Source: Aquirufa antheringensis
Lineage (GTDB): Bacteria > Bacteroidota > Bacteroidia > Cytophagales > Spirosomataceae
DNA length: 64,000 nt
Direction of reading: 5' to 3'
Assembly (NCBI RefSeq): GCF_004307425.1
Contig: NZ_SEWZ01000003.1
Span: forward strand, 1 to 64,000
In this document: one piece after another, positions 8,862 through 16,676 of the stretch
How positions within the stretch are numbered: the stretch's first letter is position 1
How the letters are laid out: every line of letters begins with the position of its first letter
Notes under the pieces: generated by a model
Databases searched by the model: none
Seen by the model: the letters and a program-made list of their open reading frames with translations, nothing else
Told to the model about the DNA's origin: nothing
Translations under genes and position numbers: made by a program

Positions 8862-9554
8862 TTAAGCGTGTAAACCACATTCTTTTTGGGAATTCTCCCA
8901 CCACCAACGACCCGCCCGAGGATGTTCTCCTTCCGAAATAGCCCGCGTACAGGGTGCGCATCCGATGGAGATGAACCCTTTTTTGTGCAAGGGGTTTTGG
9001 GGAATTTTATGTTCTTGTAAGTAATTCTCTAATTGGCTAAAGCTCCAATCAATTAGGGGGTTGATTTTCCACAATTGACGGTTCTCATCCCATTCGATGA
9101 TAGGCATATCAGCTCTATTGTCTGATTGTTCGGCTCTTAATCCGGTAATCCAGACTTTCGCCCCCTGCAGGGCCCGATTTAATGGCTCCATTTTTCGAAC
9201 AAAACAGCATTCTTTTCGGTTCTCTACTGAAGTATAGAAGGAATTGAATCCTTTTTCTGCCACTAAGGTTTCCACCGCGGAGGTGTTAGGGAAAAAAGTT
9301 TGTAGCGAAATGCCGTATTTTTTGTTGGTCAAATCCATCAATTCGTAGGATTCTTGGAATTGACGGCCGGTATCCAGCGTGAAAATACCGATGGCCGATT
9401 TTGTGCTAGCAATGGCTTGCGTAATGGCCTGATCTTCTTGCCCAAAGGAGGTAGAGAAAACTAGGCGTTCACCCGCAAAATAGGAGGCAATGAACTGAAT
9501 TCGTTCAGGCAATGATCTGGATAGTAATTCCTTTTCGAGCGTTTTGAGATGCAT
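8862..9554 (-). CDS. cysH: Assimilatory APS reductase (4Fe-4S type)
   Basis: A 230-residue PP-loop reductase that reduces activated sulfate to sulfite using thioredoxin. The cluster ligands C116-C117 and C199/C202 (GCAPC) form the CC-x80-CxxC pattern of 4Fe-4S APS reductases. The C-terminal catalytic motif KECGLH holds C226. PAPS-only enzymes lack the cluster, so APS is the inferred substrate. It is the first gene of the cys operon, with a TAnnTTTG element 16 bases upstream of the ATG. Sulfite reductase and sulfate transporter genes are not in this window. Confidence 0.94.
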   Translation of the reverse strand: MHLKTLEKELLSRSLPERIQFIASYFAGERLVFSTSFGQEDQAITQAIASTKSAIGIFTLDTGRQFQESYELMDLTNKKYGISLQTFFPNTSAVETLVAEKGFNSFYTSVENRKECCFVRKMEPLNRALQGAKVWITGLRAEQSDNRADMPIIEWDENRQLWKINPLIDWSFSQLENYLQEHKIPQNPLHKKGFISIGCAPCTRAISEGEHPRAGRWWWENSQKECGLHA

Positions 9555-9570
9555 TTTGTCCTATTTTTTA

Positions 9571-9578
9571 CAAAGGTA
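9571..9578 (-). promoter_or_regulatory. Bacteroidota-type -7 promoter element for cysHDN
   Basis: TACCTTTG on the minus strand, 16 bases before the cysH ATG. The 86-nt gap to the divergent AlbA_2 gene is otherwise A/T-rich with no clear -33 element or operator. Confidence 0.5.
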
Positions 9579-9640
9579 CACATTGTCTATTGAATAACTA
9601 TACTAATAAATAAAAAAAATAATTCCTAAATTAGGGCCTT

Positions 9641-10336
9641 ATGCGGATTGGATCAGAAATTTTGTTGGATAGGTCCTTAGGAGATGAGGAGGAGAACTTG
9701 TTAGACCTTCGAAATCTGCGAAATCTTGTTCGTCATGGCGAAGGTTTGCGCTTGGAGTTCAAGATGAAGGTTAAGTTCCCGGAGAAGATTATCAAGGAAT
9801 TGGTGGCTTTCGCGAATACGGAGGGAGGTCATTTATTCATAGGGGTGAGTGATGCGGGGGTAATCGAAGGAGTGAAGTTCGCGGAGGAAGAGCAATTTTT
9901 ACTGGAGCGCGCTATTGAAAAATTCTGTTTCCCGGCATTCACGTACCGCGCCTATCGAATTCGCTTAGATAATGGCCGCGAGGTTTTGGTCTACCAGGTC
10001 TTTGAAAGTGTGGATAAGCCTCATTTTGTTCAATTGGCTGCGGATCCACATCCTATTTGCTATGTGCGGGTAGAGGATCGCACCATTCAGGCAAGTAAGG
10101 AAATGAAGCAAATTTTACGACGCCAAAACAATGACGGCATCAGTTTCGCCTACGGGGAAATCGAGCGATTATTGCTAGATCATATCCGGAAAAATGGCCA
10201 CATCACCCTCGCCCAATTGGTTCAGGAAGCCCAAATCCCTATCTGGCTGGCTTCCAGAAAATTAGTCCTTTTGGTCCTTACGCGTGTGTTAAAAATCGAG
10301 CCCGGAGAATCATTCGATACCTACCGTCTAAATTAA
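9641..10336 (+). CDS. AlbA_2-domain putative DNA-binding or ATP-binding protein
   Basis: A 231-residue protein. Residues about 30-150 match the AlbA_2 (Schlafen AlbA) domain: GEGLRLEFK, then KELVAFANTEGGHLFIGVSD (53-72) and a VYQVFES segment. The remaining 75 residues look like a winged helix (ERLLLDHIRKNGHITLAQLVQEA). AlbA_2 proteins are often regulators or nucleic-acid-binding proteins; no substrate or target can be assigned. It is divergently arranged with cysH across an 86-nt gap, so a link with sulfur control is conceivable but unsupported. Confidence 0.7.
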   Translation: MRIGSEILLDRSLGDEEENLLDLRNLRNLVRHGEGLRLEFKMKVKFPEKIIKELVAFANTEGGHLFIGVSDAGVIEGVKFAEEEQFLLERAIEKFCFPAFTYRAYRIRLDNGREVLVYQVFESVDKPHFVQLAADPHPICYVRVEDRTIQASKEMKQILRRQNNDGISFAYGEIERLLLDHIRKNGHITLAQLVQEAQIPIWLASRKLVLLVLTRVLKIEPGESFDTYRLN

Positions 10337-10370
10337 TTTCAAAGGATATTCATTATCAGGAAATTAAATC

Positions 10371-10378
10371 TATATTTG
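10371..10378 (+). promoter_or_regulatory. Bacteroidota-type -7 promoter element for kup
   Basis: TATATTTG, 124 bases before the kup ATG. The predicted start of transcription falls right at the palindrome that begins at 10385. Confidence 0.5.
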
Positions 10379-10384
10379 CATCCG

Positions 10385-10406
10385 TTTCTTGAAATATTTC
10401 AAGAAA
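10385..10406. promoter_or_regulatory. Perfect 22-bp palindrome at the predicted kup transcription start
   Basis: The arms TTTCTTGAAAT (10385-10395) and ATTTCAAGAAA (10396-10406) are exact reverse complements with no spacer. It begins six bases after the -7 element. It could be an operator for a dimeric regulator or a hairpin at the 5' end of the mRNA. About 100 nt of untranslated leader follow it with no structure I could recognise. Confidence 0.55.
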
Positions 10407-10502
10407 ACAGATACAAATAGTACAATTTTGTGCATTTATTGCATTTAATTTTTAAGATAAACAAAGCCGCTTGATAAGACTTTTACTCCCTAGAGATTAA
10501 TA

Positions 10503-12464
10503 ATGGAACACAAACACAAAAGTAAAGCCACTGCTGCCGGTCTATTGGTAGCAATGGGAATCATTTACGGGGACATTGGAACTTCTCCATTGTATGTAAT
10601 GCAATCAATCATTGGAGATAATCCGATCAATTCTTTAACCGTTTTAGGCGGGTTGTCTTGTATTTTTTGGACGTTGACCTTACAAACAACGTTAAAGTAT
10701 GTGATTTTAATTTTAAGAGCGGATAATAAGGGTGAAGGCGGGATCTTTGCCCTTTTTGCGTTAGTAAGACGTCATGCGAAGTGGTTAACCTTACCAGCCA
10801 TTATTGGTGGTGCGACTTTATTAGCGGATGGGATTATTACGCCGCCTATCTCGGTTTCTTCCGCGATTGAAGGATTAAAAATGCTTCATCATAAGGACGG
10901 TACCCCTTTCGTAACAGATACCGTGCCTATCGTTATTGTTATCTTAACGGTTCTATTTATCTTCCAAATCTTTGGCACAAAGGTCGTAGGTAAGCTATTT
11001 GGACCTATTATGTTGTTGTGGTTCTCGATGTTAGGATTGACGGGTTTGATCTGGATTGGTCAAGATTGGTCTATTTTCAGAGCTTTATCTCCTGTGTATG
11101 CCTGGGAATTGTTAACGACTCATCAAGCGGGATCTGCTGGATTCTGGACCTTGGGAGCCGTATTTTTATGTACAACGGGGGCTGAGGCCTTGTATTCTGA
11201 TTTAGGTCACTGCGGTAAAGAGAATATTCGTGTTAGTTGGGTCTTTGTGAAGATTGCCTTGATTTTACAGTATTTCGGGCAAGGCGCTTGGTTATTAGCG
11301 CACGAAGGCGCTTTGTTAGGTGTTCGTAAACCAATCTTCGAATTATTGCCACGTGAGTTCTTATTTACGGGTATTATGATTGCGACGGCTGCAGCGGTGA
11401 TCGCTTCGCAGGCCTTGATTTCAGGATCCTTTACCTTGATTTCCGAAGCGATTCGATTGAACTTTTGGCCTCGTGTACGTTTAGTCTATCCATCTGACCA
11501 AAAAGGACAATTGTATGTTCCTTCCATCAATATTTTATTATGGATGGGTTGTGTGGGTGTTGTCTTATGGTTTAAGGAATCCGCAAATATGGAGGCGGCC
11601 TATGGTCTTGCCATCACGTTGACGATGTTAATGACGACTTCCTTGATGGCCTATTACCTGCATATCAAGAAAGTGGATATGTGGTGGATTCTCTTATTCC
11701 TGGCGGTTTATGTCTCCTTAGAAGGATCCTTCTTAGTAGCGAACTTGCAGAAGTTCTGGCATGGAGGTTATGTTTCCTTATTCATTGCTGGGGTCATTAT
11801 TTTGATCATGTGGGTGTGGTTTAGAGCGACTCGTATTAAGAAAAAATTAACGGAATACGAGAAATTATCGGATTATATCGAGCCATTAAAAGAGTTGAGT
11901 AAAGATGAGACGATCCCTAAATACGCGACGCACTTAGTCTTTATGTCTAATGCAGGACGTGTGACGGATATCGAATCGAAGATTATTTACTCTATTTTCC
12001 AACGTCGCCCGAAGCGTGCTGATATCTATTGGTTCGTCCATGTGGATACCTTGGATGATCCGTATGCAATGGAATACAAGGTGACGGTCATCGAGCCGGA
12101 TGACATCATTAAGGTGAACTTTAAGCTAGGTTTCAAAGTAGAGCAACGTATTAATTTATACTTCCGTAAGGTAGTAGAAGAGATGGTTTCTCGAGGAGAA
12201 GTGGATATCACTTCTCGTTATAAGTCCTTGAATGAGCAAAACGTGATCGGTGATTTCCGTTTCGTTGTTTTGGAGAAATTCTTATCCTTCGATAACGAAT
12301 TACCTTTGTTAGACCGAATGGTGATGAAGGCGTATTTCTTTGTGAAGCAGTTTACGCATTCAGAAGACAAGTACTTCGGTTTGGACTCGGATGCGGTAAA
12401 ACTAGAGAAAGTACCGATGATTATTAAGCCAATCACTAAATGTAATTTAAAACGTATCGAGTAA
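10503..12464 (+). CDS. kup: KUP-family potassium uptake protein
   Basis: A 653-residue potassium transporter, probably a K+/H+ symporter of the inner membrane. The N-terminal signature GIIYGDIGTSPLYVMQSI follows residue 18, with about 12 membrane helices up to residue 440. Family motifs include ADNKGEGGIFALFALVRR near 75-92 and GALFLCTTGAEALYSDLGHCG-like sequence near 220. A soluble C-terminal domain (about 455-653) follows, as in Kup. Its leader carries a perfect palindrome at the predicted mRNA start. The HIT gene begins one base after its stop, so the two are co-transcribed. Confidence 0.95.
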   Translation: MEHKHKSKATAAGLLVAMGIIYGDIGTSPLYVMQSIIGDNPINSLTVLGGLSCIFWTLTLQTTLKYVILILRADNKGEGGIFALFALVRRHAKWLTLPAIIGGATLLADGIITPPISVSSAIEGLKMLHHKDGTPFVTDTVPIVIVILTVLFIFQIFGTKVVGKLFGPIMLLWFSMLGLTGLIWIGQDWSIFRALSPVYAWELLTTHQAGSAGFWTLGAVFLCTTGAEALYSDLGHCGKENIRVSWVFVKIALILQYFGQGAWLLAHEGALLGVRKPIFELLPREFLFTGIMIATAAAVIASQALISGSFTLISEAIRLNFWPRVRLVYPSDQKGQLYVPSINILLWMGCVGVVLWFKESANMEAAYGLAITLTMLMTTSLMAYYLHIKKVDMWWILLFLAVYVSLEGSFLVANLQKFWHGGYVSLFIAGVIILIMWVWFRATRIKKKLTEYEKLSDYIEPLKELSKDETIPKYATHLVFMSNAGRVTDIESKIIYSIFQRRPKRADIYWFVHVDTLDDPYAMEYKVTVIEPDDIIKVNFKLGFKVEQRINLYFRKVVEEMVSRGEVDITSRYKSLNEQNVIGDFRFVVLEKFLSFDNELPLLDRMVMKAYFFVKQFTHSEDKYFGLDSDAVKLEKVPMIIKPITKCNLKRIE

Positions 12465-12465
12465 G

Positions 12466-12861
12466 ATGAGCACGATATTTACCAAAATAGTCAACAAAGA
12501 AATTCCTTGTCACTTAATCAAGGAAGACGATCGTTTTCTGGCTTTCTTAGATGTGATGCCTTTAGTGGAAGGCCACGTGCTTGTGATCCCTAAACAAGAG
12601 ATCGACTATATCTTCGATTTAGAGCCGGAATTACTTGGGGATTTGATGAAGTTCGCTCAAACGATCGCGCCCGCGATTAAAAAAGCGATTCCTTGCAAGC
12701 GAGTAGGAGTGGCGGTCATCGGTTTAGAAGTTCCGCATGCACATGTGCATTTAGTGCCGATGAACCGCCTGTTAGACATTAATTTTTCGCAGGAGAAGAT
12801 GAAGCCGTCGGCTGAATCTTTGGCAAAAACAGCCGAATTAATTCGCTCGTTCTTACTTTAA
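12466..12861 (+). CDS. HIT-family nucleotide hydrolase
   Basis: A 131-residue histidine-triad protein with the active-site motif HAHVHLVP (91-98; catalytic histidine in the HxHxH run). The N-terminal half has the usual FLDVMPLVEGHVLVIPK strand and helix pattern. Relatives of the HINT branch hydrolyse AMP-lysine or purine nucleoside phosphoramidates; the physiological substrate is unknown. It begins one base after the kup stop. Its last 9 bases overlap the 3' end of the convergent gpsA. Confidence 0.9.
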   Translation: MSTIFTKIVNKEIPCHLIKEDDRFLAFLDVMPLVEGHVLVIPKQEIDYIFDLEPELLGDLMKFAQTIAPAIKKAIPCKRVGVAVIGLEVPHAHVHLVPMNRLLDINFSQEKMKPSAESLAKTAELIRSFLL

Positions 12862-13878
12862 AAAGCCTTTCAGCTTGTTCATCTCAAGCATCGGATTCGC
12901 TTTCTCGTACACGATGTTATAAACCGCCTCGATAATAGGCAATTTGATGTTGTGCTGGCGCGAGATGCTGTAGATACTTCGAACGGCATAATAGCCCTCC
13001 GCGATCATATTCATTTCGATTTGTGCTGACTTTACTGAATAACCGCGACCGATCATATTTCCAAAGGTCCGGTTACGCGAAAACTGCGAATAAGCCGTCA
13101 CCAGTAAATCACCCAGATAGCCTGAGCTATTCAAATCCCGGTTTTTCTCCGGATAAACAACATCTAAGAAGATTTTGATTTCTTGCATTGCATTACTCAC
13201 CAATACGGCCTGGAAGTTATCCCCAAAACCTAACCCGCGCGTAATCCCGCAGGCCATCGCCACGATATTTTTAATGACCGCACAGTATTCCACGCCATAC
13301 AAATCTTGAATCGCGTGCGCCTGCAAGAAGCGACTGTTCAATAGATTCGAGAAGGATTGCGCTAAACTTAAATCGGGTGACGCAATGGTCAAATAGGATT
13401 GTTTCTCTAAAGCTACCTCTTCCGCGTGGCAAGGACCAGCGATGACACAGGTTTGGCCTAAAGGCAAGTTAAAGGCACGTTCCATCCAGTCTGTCACTAA
13501 CAGGTTTTCGTCAGGAATCATTCCTTTGATGGCAGAAACCACTTTTTTGCCTTCGAAATGTTTTTTATTCAGGTCTTTTAAGGTACTCGGAATGAAAGCG
13601 GCAGGAACGGCAAGAATGATGTATTCTACGCCAGCTAAAGCATCCACCATCTTACTGTAGGTCTTTACTTTGCGTGGATTGATGGCCACATCAGTCAAAT
13701 AACTCGGATTGTGGTTGTATTTTCGGATGAATTCAACGTCTGATTTACGACGGATCCACCACTTGATTTTCACATTATTTTCAGAAAGGATTTTCACTAA
13801 AGCCGTGGCCCAGCTACCTCCACCTAACACAGCTACCTGGGTAGGGATTTTTTTCTTTAATTCCGCTAATTCACTCAT
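12853..13878 (-). CDS. gpsA: Glycerol-3-phosphate dehydrogenase [NAD(P)+]
   Basis: A 341-residue cytosolic enzyme that reduces dihydroxyacetone phosphate to sn-glycerol 3-phosphate for phospholipid synthesis. The dinucleotide-binding motif AVLGGGSWATAL lies at about 17-28, and the active-site region contains GVEYCAVIKNIVAMACG with the conserved Lys-Asn around 205-215. Length is typical. It stands alone on the minus strand; a possible promoter element TAGATTTG (complement of 13952-13959) lies 73 bases upstream. glpK, glpF and glpD occur elsewhere in the window. Confidence 0.95.
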   Translation of the reverse strand: MSELAELKKKIPTQVAVLGGGSWATALVKILSENNVKIKWWIRRKSDVEFIRKYNHNPSYLTDVAINPRKVKTYSKMVDALAGVEYIILAVPAAFIPSTLKDLNKKHFEGKKVVSAIKGMIPDENLLVTDWMERAFNLPLGQTCVIAGPCHAEEVALEKQSYLTIASPDLSLAQSFSNLLNSRFLQAHAIQDLYGVEYCAVIKNIVAMACGITRGLGFGDNFQAVLVSNAMQEIKIFLDVVYPEKNRDLNSSGYLGDLLVTAYSQFSRNRTFGNMIGRGYSVKSAQIEMNMIAEGYYAVRSIYSISRQHNIKLPIIEAVYNIVYEKANPMLEMNKLKGFLK

Positions 13879-13964
13879 TCTGTAAAATTACGCTTATTTG
13901 ATAAATATCTCGGATTTTTTGCCAAATTTGTACGTCCACCAACCTGGTGCTCAAATCTAAACCT

Positions 13965-16676
13965 ATGAAAAAAATCATTCTATTCCTGCTCGCGGGTTTA
14001 TCCTTCTGCGCGCTTGCTCAAAAAAATCAACCGCTACCGGAACATCCTCGCCCTGACTTACAACGGGATCAATGGTTGAATTTAAATGGCTACTGGGACT
14101 TTACTTTTGATTCGTCGCTAACGGCTCCTACTCGCTATGCGAAGAAAATTCTCGTGCCTTTTCCGTGGGGATCGCCCCTTTCAGAGGTGAAAGATGAGGC
14201 CGATGTGGCCTGGTACCACAAGGAAATTAAAATTCCAGTAACTTGGACCGGAAAACGTATTTTTTTTAACATTGGAGCGTCAGATTGGGAAACGACCCTC
14301 TTTTTAGATGGGGTACAAATCGGGAAACACCAAGGCGGCTACACGCCATTTGATGCTGAATTAGTAGGGGTTAAACCGGGTTCAGTGCACCAAATCGCTA
14401 TTCGTGTGGATGATAAGCGTCGGATGTTCACCTTGTATGGAAAGCAAGGGTATGGGAATGCGAGGGGAATTTGGCAGACCGTATATCTAGAGGCTAGAGG
14501 CGGAAATTTTATCGATCATTATGCAGTGAATCCGGATATTGACTCGAAAAAGGCACAGGTTAAAGTTTATCTAGGAGCACCTGCTTCGAAAAATCAAGAA
14601 GTTAAAATTACCTTATCGAATGGCCAAATGGCCTCGATTTCGATACCAGCAGGAAAACAGGAGGGCGCCGCAGACATAGCTGTAAAAGCGATGCACCTAT
14701 GGTCTTTAGAAGATCCGTATTTATACGGGCTAAAAATACAGTCGGGTAACGATGTCGTGAACGGTTATTTCGGGATGCGGAAGATTTCTGTGGTGAATTT
14801 ACCTGGTTCGAAGATTCCGTATATCGGATTGAATAACAAACCTGTTTATGTGCAATTAGCTTTAGACCAAAGTTATCATCCTACTGGATTTTATACTTTC
14901 CCATCAGATCAGTTTATGAAAGATGAGATCATACGAAGCAAGCGAATTGGGTTGAATGGGATCCGGACGCACATTAAGGTGGATGTGCCGCGTAAGTTGT
15001 ATTGGGCGGATAAATTAGGACTTTTGGTGATGTCAGATTTACCTAATTCGTGGGGAGATCCGGACGCAGCCATGCAAAAGGAGTCGGAATATACCTTGCA
15101 CGAGATGATCAAACGCGATTACAATCACCCGGCGATCTTCTCGTGGATTACGTTCAATGAGACCTGGGGTTTGTTTACGCACAAGGATAATAAATCGATT
15201 TATACGCCGGAAACGCAGAAGTGGGTGGCGTCGGTGTATCATTTGGCCAAAACCTTAGACCCCACCCGCCTCGTCGAAGATAATTCCGTTTGCTGCGGTA
15301 TAGGGCACACGGAGACCGATATTAATTCCTGGCATGCCTACCAAGCCGGTTATGAATGGGATAAATTAGTGGGCGATTATGCCGCAAAGACCTACCCTGG
15401 AAGTACCTGGAACTTTGAGAAAGGATACCAGCAAGGATCACAACCGATGATTAACTCCGAGTTTGGAAATGTGTGGGGTTACCAAGGCAGTACCGGCGAT
15501 GTCGATTATACTTTCGATTACCACAAAGCCTTGAACTCGTTTAGAAACCATCCGCAAATGGCCGGCTGGTTATACACCGAACACCACGATGTGATTAATG
15601 AATGGAATGGCTACTACAAATTTGACCGAACAGAGAAAGAGACAGGCCTAAACGCCATCGTCCCTGGGATGTCACTGAAAGATTTTCACGGACCTTTTTA
15701 CCTGTCTACAGGACAAGAAATCACGTGGGCTGGGAAAGCCGGCCAACAGGTCAAAATCCCTTTGCATCTTTCGTCTATGACAAATACGGCTGGGTCACTT
15801 AGCTTAAAAATGTCTTTATCAGGAACGAATGCGGCAGGCGAAAAAGTGAGTCGCTGGTCGAAAACTTCCGCTTTAACTTATGCTGCCTGGGACGTGAAGG
15901 CCTTGGATTCCCTATCAATTACCTTACCGGCAGATAAATCGATCAATACCTTAGCGTTTGAATTAAGCGATGCATCCGGAAAAGTAGTGCACCGTAATTT
16001 TGTGCATTTGATTGTGGAAGAGGGTGCTTCGCAACCTTTGAAAGGTCAATTGATATCGGTGCCAGTGGAGCGTTATAGCTCATCTAGCTGGCCGAAAAAA
16101 CAATGGACGGGCGTTTTAGGGCATAAATTAAACGGGGCAGGAGCAGGTTATTTCGAATACGAAATTCCTTTCCCTACGGCTGGCGCTGAGGGTATTAAAC
16201 AAGTTCGTTTCTTAGTGGAGGCCTCTTCTAAACCCATCCTAGGAAAAGACCGGGATGATGCAGGGAAAATGGATGGTGACTACATGCTAGGCAAAGGAAC
16301 TTTTGATCCCGGTGTAAATCCGAATGCTTATCCGCAGACCGATCGATACGCTAGTCCTTCAAAATTGAAAGTGAGTGCAAACGGAATGGTTGCTTCTGAA
16401 ACTACTTTAGCAGATGATCCAGCGGATCATCAAGGAATCTTGTCTTGGCATTACCAGGCGCGAAATAACAAGCTAGACGAAGCTGGAACCTACGGCTACT
16501 TAGTGCAAGGTGTGATCCCAGCAGCGGCATGGCAGCAGGCTGCCAAAACGGGGAAACTGATCTTGCGATTCGAGTCCACAGAAGGCGGATTGTCTCTTTA
16601 CGGAGATAAATCTGGCCGCTATGTGGTCGATCCGAGTATCATTATTGAGCGTTCAGTTTCCAGCGTTTTACGTTGA
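13965..16676 (+). CDS. Glycoside hydrolase family 2 protein, exported
   Basis: A 903-residue secreted enzyme with a signal peptide (MKKIILFLLAGLSFCALAQ). The ATG at 13965 is chosen because it begins this signal peptide; an upstream in-frame GTG at 13947 only adds six residues. Domains in order: sugar-binding jelly roll (about 20-190), immunoglobulin-like domain, TIM barrel (about 290-570), then C-terminal beta-rich domains to 903. Both GH2 catalytic acids are present: acid/base E399 in FNETWG and nucleophile E499 in NSEFGN. The family includes beta-galactosidases, glucuronidases and mannosidases; the specificity is open. It converges on a pectin-degrading fusion and overlaps it by 35 bases. 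Confidence 0.88.
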   Translation: MKKIILFLLAGLSFCALAQKNQPLPEHPRPDLQRDQWLNLNGYWDFTFDSSLTAPTRYAKKILVPFPWGSPLSEVKDEADVAWYHKEIKIPVTWTGKRIFFNIGASDWETTLFLDGVQIGKHQGGYTPFDAELVGVKPGSVHQIAIRVDDKRRMFTLYGKQGYGNARGIWQTVYLEARGGNFIDHYAVNPDIDSKKAQVKVYLGAPASKNQEVKITLSNGQMASISIPAGKQEGAADIAVKAMHLWSLEDPYLYGLKIQSGNDVVNGYFGMRKISVVNLPGSKIPYIGLNNKPVYVQLALDQSYHPTGFYTFPSDQFMKDEIIRSKRIGLNGIRTHIKVDVPRKLYWADKLGLLVMSDLPNSWGDPDAAMQKESEYTLHEMIKRDYNHPAIFSWITFNETWGLFTHKDNKSIYTPETQKWVASVYHLAKTLDPTRLVEDNSVCCGIGHTETDINSWHAYQAGYEWDKLVGDYAAKTYPGSTWNFEKGYQQGSQPMINSEFGNVWGYQGSTGDVDYTFDYHKALNSFRNHPQMAGWLYTEHHDVINEWNGYYKFDRTEKETGLNAIVPGMSLKDFHGPFYLSTGQEITWAGKAGQQVKIPLHLSSMTNTAGSLSLKMSLSGTNAAGEKVSRWSKTSALTYAAWDVKALDSLSITLPADKSINTLAFELSDASGKVVHRNFVHLIVEEGASQPLKGQLISVPVERYSSSSWPKKQWTGVLGHKLNGAGAGYFEYEIPFPTAGAEGIKQVRFLVEASSKPILGKDRDDAGKMDGDYMLGKGTFDPGVNPNAYPQTDRYASPSKLKVSANGMVASETTLADDPADHQGILSWHYQARNNKLDEAGTYGYLVQGVIPAAAWQQAAKTGKLILRFESTEGGLSLYGDKSGRYVVDPSIIIERSVSSVLR

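Noticed and set aside
9641-10336. AlbA_2 gene as a Schlafen-type defence gene
   Set aside because: No helicase or nuclease domain and no defence neighbours; it sits between core metabolic genes.
10407-10502. Riboswitch in the kup leader
   Set aside because: A/T-rich sequence without a recognisable conserved core such as that of c-di-AMP riboswitches.
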